Positions 61,217 through 64,000 of a stretch of DNA of 64,000 nt are shown piece by piece. The stretch covers positions 5,298,209-5,362,208 of the forward strand of contig CP128386.1 of assembly GCA_030345135.1 (NCBI GenBank). The letters are read 5' to 3'. The notes beneath the pieces were generated by a model. The model was not told the DNA's origin. It worked only from the letters and a program-made list of their open reading frames with translations, and searched no databases. The position numbers and the translations under genes are program-made. Origin of the DNA: Chitinophagaceae bacterium DXS (GTDB lineage: Bacteria; Bacteroidota; Bacteroidia; Chitinophagales; Chitinophagaceae). Every line of letters begins with the position of its first letter. Position 1 is the first letter of the stretch.

Positions 61217-64000
61217 ATGTTCACTAAAATATTCTTCTTTGAACTAAGGTACAGGCTCGGAAGACCCGCTGTTTATGTATATTTTATGGCCAGCTTCTTA
61301 TTTACGTTCCTGGCATTTTCACATGGCACATTACCACTTGATGAAAAACAATGGATAAACGGATCTTCCTCCCTTGAGTTTTATATTTCGATCATGAGCA
61401 TGATGATGATGCTTGTAAGCTCTTCTATCATGGGCATATCACTTTATAGAGATATAGAATATAATACGAAAGAATACTATCTCTCCTACCCCATTACAAA
61501 AGCCGGTTATTTCTGGGGGCGATACCTGTCGTCTTTCCTTCTTGTCATTTTGATCCACTTCTCAGTTTTACCTGCTGCATGGTTAGGTGGAAAAACCGGT
61601 GTTGCCCTTGGCTGGGTTGATGCGGCGAGATTTGGTCCGGATTCTCTATTCCGGTATCTGCATCCATTTCTTACACTTGCATTGCCGAATTTATTTTTCA
61701 CAGCATCCCTTTTTTTTGGCCTGGTAGCTGTTACACGAAATGTAAAAGTTATTTATAGTAGTGGAATTTTATTGTTCCTTGGTTATATGATCGCTAATTT
61801 TTTTATCGGAAATTCGAGCAGCAAGGCCATCATTTACCTTTCTGACCCATTCGCGATAAATGCAATGCGATTCGAGAAAGGACTTAAAACAATTGGTCTT
61901 AAAAACACGGGCTTTGCCCCTTTGAACGGATGGTTTCTCGCAAACAGGCTTCTATGGACAATTGTTGGAGCAGTAATTCTTGCCTACACGTATTTACGAT
62001 TTAGCTTCGAAAAATTCTTTAGCGGCAAACGCGATAAAACTATTACAAGTCAGCCCAAAAAACGCTCTCAACAAATTCCTGATATACATGTAAGCTTCGA
62101 AAAGCCATTTAACAGATCTACCCTTTTTACGCTCACAAGAATAGAAATATTAAATATCATCAGGGATAATTATTTCTGGATAATTATTTCAGCAGGTAGT
62201 ATCTTCCTGGCCATCGTATTCTCCCATGGCCCTGGTGGCTTTTGGGTTAGAAATTATCCCCTAACCAATATCATTCTTTTCATTTTTAATGACAGTTTCC
62301 TCGTGTTTATATTCTGCATAATTGCCTTTTATTCCGGCGAAAGTATTCACCGGGAAAAAACGACACGATATAACCTTATTAATGACGCGCTGCCGCCAGC
62401 GGACTGGGTTCTTTTCCTGTCAAAGTTTTTAGCGATTTGCATGCTTGCACTTTTTTTAACCCTGGTACCGATGGTAGTGGGCATCTTGTCACAAATCGGA
62501 CAAGGCTATACGCATTTTAATCTGCCACTTTATGCCGAAGTGCTTTTTGGTGCCACGTTACCCAAATGCATTCAAATGGCAATTCTTGCTTTCACATTGC
62601 ATATTCTGATCAATAACAAATTTGCTGCATTAGGCACTGCTATCAGCCTTTGGGTACTTTTTGTCATTGCTGAAAAATCGGGCTGGTTCAATTATCATCT
62701 GCTGCTATACGCATTTACTCCTTTTTATAGCATTTCCGAAATGAATGGAATCGGGCATATGTTTAAATCAATTACCTGGTTCAATATTTATTGGTTATTG
62801 TTCGGTAGCCTGTTGCTTGTTGCAGCTTATCTGTATTTTGTCCGGGGAAGCATTACAGCCGCTAAAGAACGTATGCTTGTCGCAAGAAAACGACTGCTGC
62901 CACGCACGTTATTTGTCACGTTCGTCGTCGCTATCATGTTTTCTGTCACTGCTGTGTATTGCTACTATAATGTTAGTTATTTAAACACTTATTACACCGA
63001 TGCGGAGCAAAAAGAACACAGGGCCTTACTAGAGAAAACCTTAAAAAAGTATGAGGATATGACTAAGCCTGAAGTGTCCGGCATTTCCCTGACTGCAGAT
63101 CTATATCCTAAACAACAAAAAGCATTTTTTCATTCATTTATTACACTTAGGAATAATCAAAATAAGCCGGTTACGGACCTGTTAATTGATGGAGATAATG
63201 TCACTGATTTTTCAATCATTTACAAGGGGAAACAATTGCACTTTACAAGCCCGGTATCTTTCGCTAAACCAAAGTTTCAGCTATGGAATAACAGTCACAA
63301 TAAAAGCGCATATTCTCTTTGCCGTTTGCCATCACCGATTAATCCAGGTGACTCTACCATCATTGAATTAAAATCCGAAATAGTATATCGTGGATTTCAA
63401 AACTCAATATATGGTATGGATCTGCTTACAAATGGCATCATCACAGGACCAGGTTTACCCGGGCTGGGTTACGATGAAGATGAAGAACTATTTAGAGAGG
63501 ATGACAGACGAAAATATGGGTTGCCACCGAAGGAAGATGAATTTGCAGAAAGTAACGACGCAGAAGGCAAAAACAAAGTAATCAGAGGCGCAAGCGCACC
63601 AGTTCCAATTGATATCGTGATTAGTACAGACAAGGATCAAATTGCCCTGGCACCAGGTAATCAAATAGCTCAATGGACAAAAAATGACAGAAACTTTTTC
63701 CGTTATTCCTTTACAAAACCCGGCATTTACAAATCACTGGGGCTGCTGAGCGCTCAATACACGCAGTTATATGATAGTGTCCGCCTTGAAAACGGAGACG
63801 TTGTTAAAATAGGTTTTTACTATCACCAACCTCATAATACCAATCTTCAACGCCTGTTAACTGCATATAAAGATGGAATAACGTACTACAGTAAACTTTT
63901 TGGCCCGCTAGGCTTAGATCAGATGAATCTTGCGGAATGTGCCATCTCCGGTCCGCAAACGGTTAACTCTGCAGGGCTGATCGCCTTTAATGAACGTAAC
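61217..64000 (+). CDS. ABC permease/M1 aminopeptidase fusion (C-terminus beyond window)
   Basis: The frame starts at the ATG at 61217 and stays open for 928 codons to the right edge. The N-terminal 570 or so residues contain two ABC-2-like six-helix blocks (FFFELRYRLGRPAVYVYFMAS, then LTRIEILNIIRDNYFWIIIS). A soluble region follows (LTADLYPKQQKAFFHSFITLRN, then GPGLPGLGYDEDEELF) of the type that precedes an M1 aminopeptidase domain in Bacteroidota ABC permease/M1 fusions. The zinc motif HExxH is not reached. It would couple peptide or toxin transport to peptide trimming; substrate unknown. Confidence 0.88.
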   Translation, partial: MFTKIFFFELRYRLGRPAVYVYFMASFLFTFLAFSHGTLPLDEKQWINGSSSLEFYISIMSMMMMLVSSSIMGISLYRDIEYNTKEYYLSYPITKAGYFWGRYLSSFLLVILIHFSVLPAAWLGGKTGVALGWVDAARFGPDSLFRYLHPFLTLALPNLFFTASLFFGLVAVTRNVKVIYSSGILLFLGYMIANFFIGNSSSKAIIYLSDPFAINAMRFEKGLKTIGLKNTGFAPLNGWFLANRLLWTIVGAVILAYTYLRFSFEKFFSGKRDKTITSQPKKRSQQIPDIHVSFEKPFNRSTLFTLTRIEILNIIRDNYFWIIISAGSIFLAIVFSHGPGGFWVRNYPLTNIILFIFNDSFLVFIFCIIAFYSGESIHREKTTRYNLINDALPPADWVLFLSKFLAICMLALFLTLVPMVVGILSQIGQGYTHFNLPLYAEVLFGATLPKCIQMAILAFTLHILINNKFAALGTAISLWVLFVIAEKSGWFNYHLLLYAFTPFYSISEMNGIGHMFKSITWFNIYWLLFGSLLLVAAYLYFVRGSITAAKERMLVARKRLLPRTLFVTFVVAIMFSVTAVYCYYNVSYLNTYYTDAEQKEHRALLEKTLKKYEDMTKPEVSGISLTADLYPKQQKAFFHSFITLRNNQNKPVTDLLIDGDNVTDFSIIYKGKQLHFTSPVSFAKPKFQLWNNSHNKSAYSLCRLPSPINPGDSTIIELKSEIVYRGFQNSIYGMDLLTNGIITGPGLPGLGYDEDEELFREDDRRKYGLPPKEDEFAESNDAEGKNKVIRGASAPVPIDIVISTDKDQIALAPGNQIAQWTKNDRNFFRYSFTKPGIYKSLGLLSAQYTQLYDSVRLENGDVVKIGFYYHQPHNTNLQRLLTAYKDGITYYSKLFGPLGLDQMNLAECAISGPQTVNSAGLIAFNERN

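Overview
The window is about 42% GC by eye and reads as chromosome of a Bacteroidota bacterium, most likely Chitinophagaceae or a near relative (inference). The signs are a SusC/SusD pair, Bacteroidota-type TAnnTTTG -7 promoter boxes, almost no Shine-Dalgarno sites, signal peptides ending in AQT/AQ, LigD in phosphoesterase-ligase-polymerase order, and an ABC permease running into what looks like an M1-peptidase fusion. No phage, insertion sequence, CRISPR array, rRNA or tRNA was found.

Layout. 1-8508 is the N-terminal 2,836 codons of a giant secreted Calx-beta repeat protein (minus strand, running off the left edge). 9.9-14.8 kb is a minus-strand redox/AraC cluster: manganese cupin of the hydroxynitrile-lyase type, DUF2255, zinc alcohol dehydrogenase, cyclophilin-like lipoprotein, acetyltransferase and AraC regulator. 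14.8-21.2 kb holds a GcvH-like/methyltransferase pair, an ECF sigma factor, a Crp/Fnr regulator and three matching Crp/Fnr-type operators. 21.3-33.3 kb is the most interesting part: SusC-SusD-M14 peptidase (minus), ATP-grasp plus flavin monooxygenase (plus), and PIG-L deacetylase, small secreted protein and JmjC-like cupin (minus). These three units share a 15-bp palindrome, CTACTAAATTAGTAG, at their promoters. Both minus-strand units also carry a leader ORF of 32-40 codons ending in two or three Cys codons and a stop, which suggests cysteine-responsive control of a sulfur-scavenging regulon.

33.6-41 kb holds DUF3606, LigD, small stress-type membrane and ferritin-like proteins, MscS, and a PolX-like protein whose polymerase site looks degenerate. 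41.2-48 kb has a serine hydrolase, an unknown lipoprotein, an outer-membrane beta-barrel and a TonB-type receptor. 48.4-54.6 kb is a ChrB-domain/TolC/RND/adaptor efflux operon. 55.1-56.5 kb is a VIT1-like membrane protein coupled to a beta-barrel. 57.4-64 kb is a GntR-controlled ABC transporter operon followed by a second ABC ATPase and the fusion permease, cut by the right edge.

Intergenic DNA carries several repeat families: a dispersed hairpin-rich element (three copies), a 207-bp MITE-like element with perfect 15-bp terminal inverted repeats, a 228-bp tandem duplication, an 8-bp tandem repeat and a GTAGAGACGTTGC palindrome.
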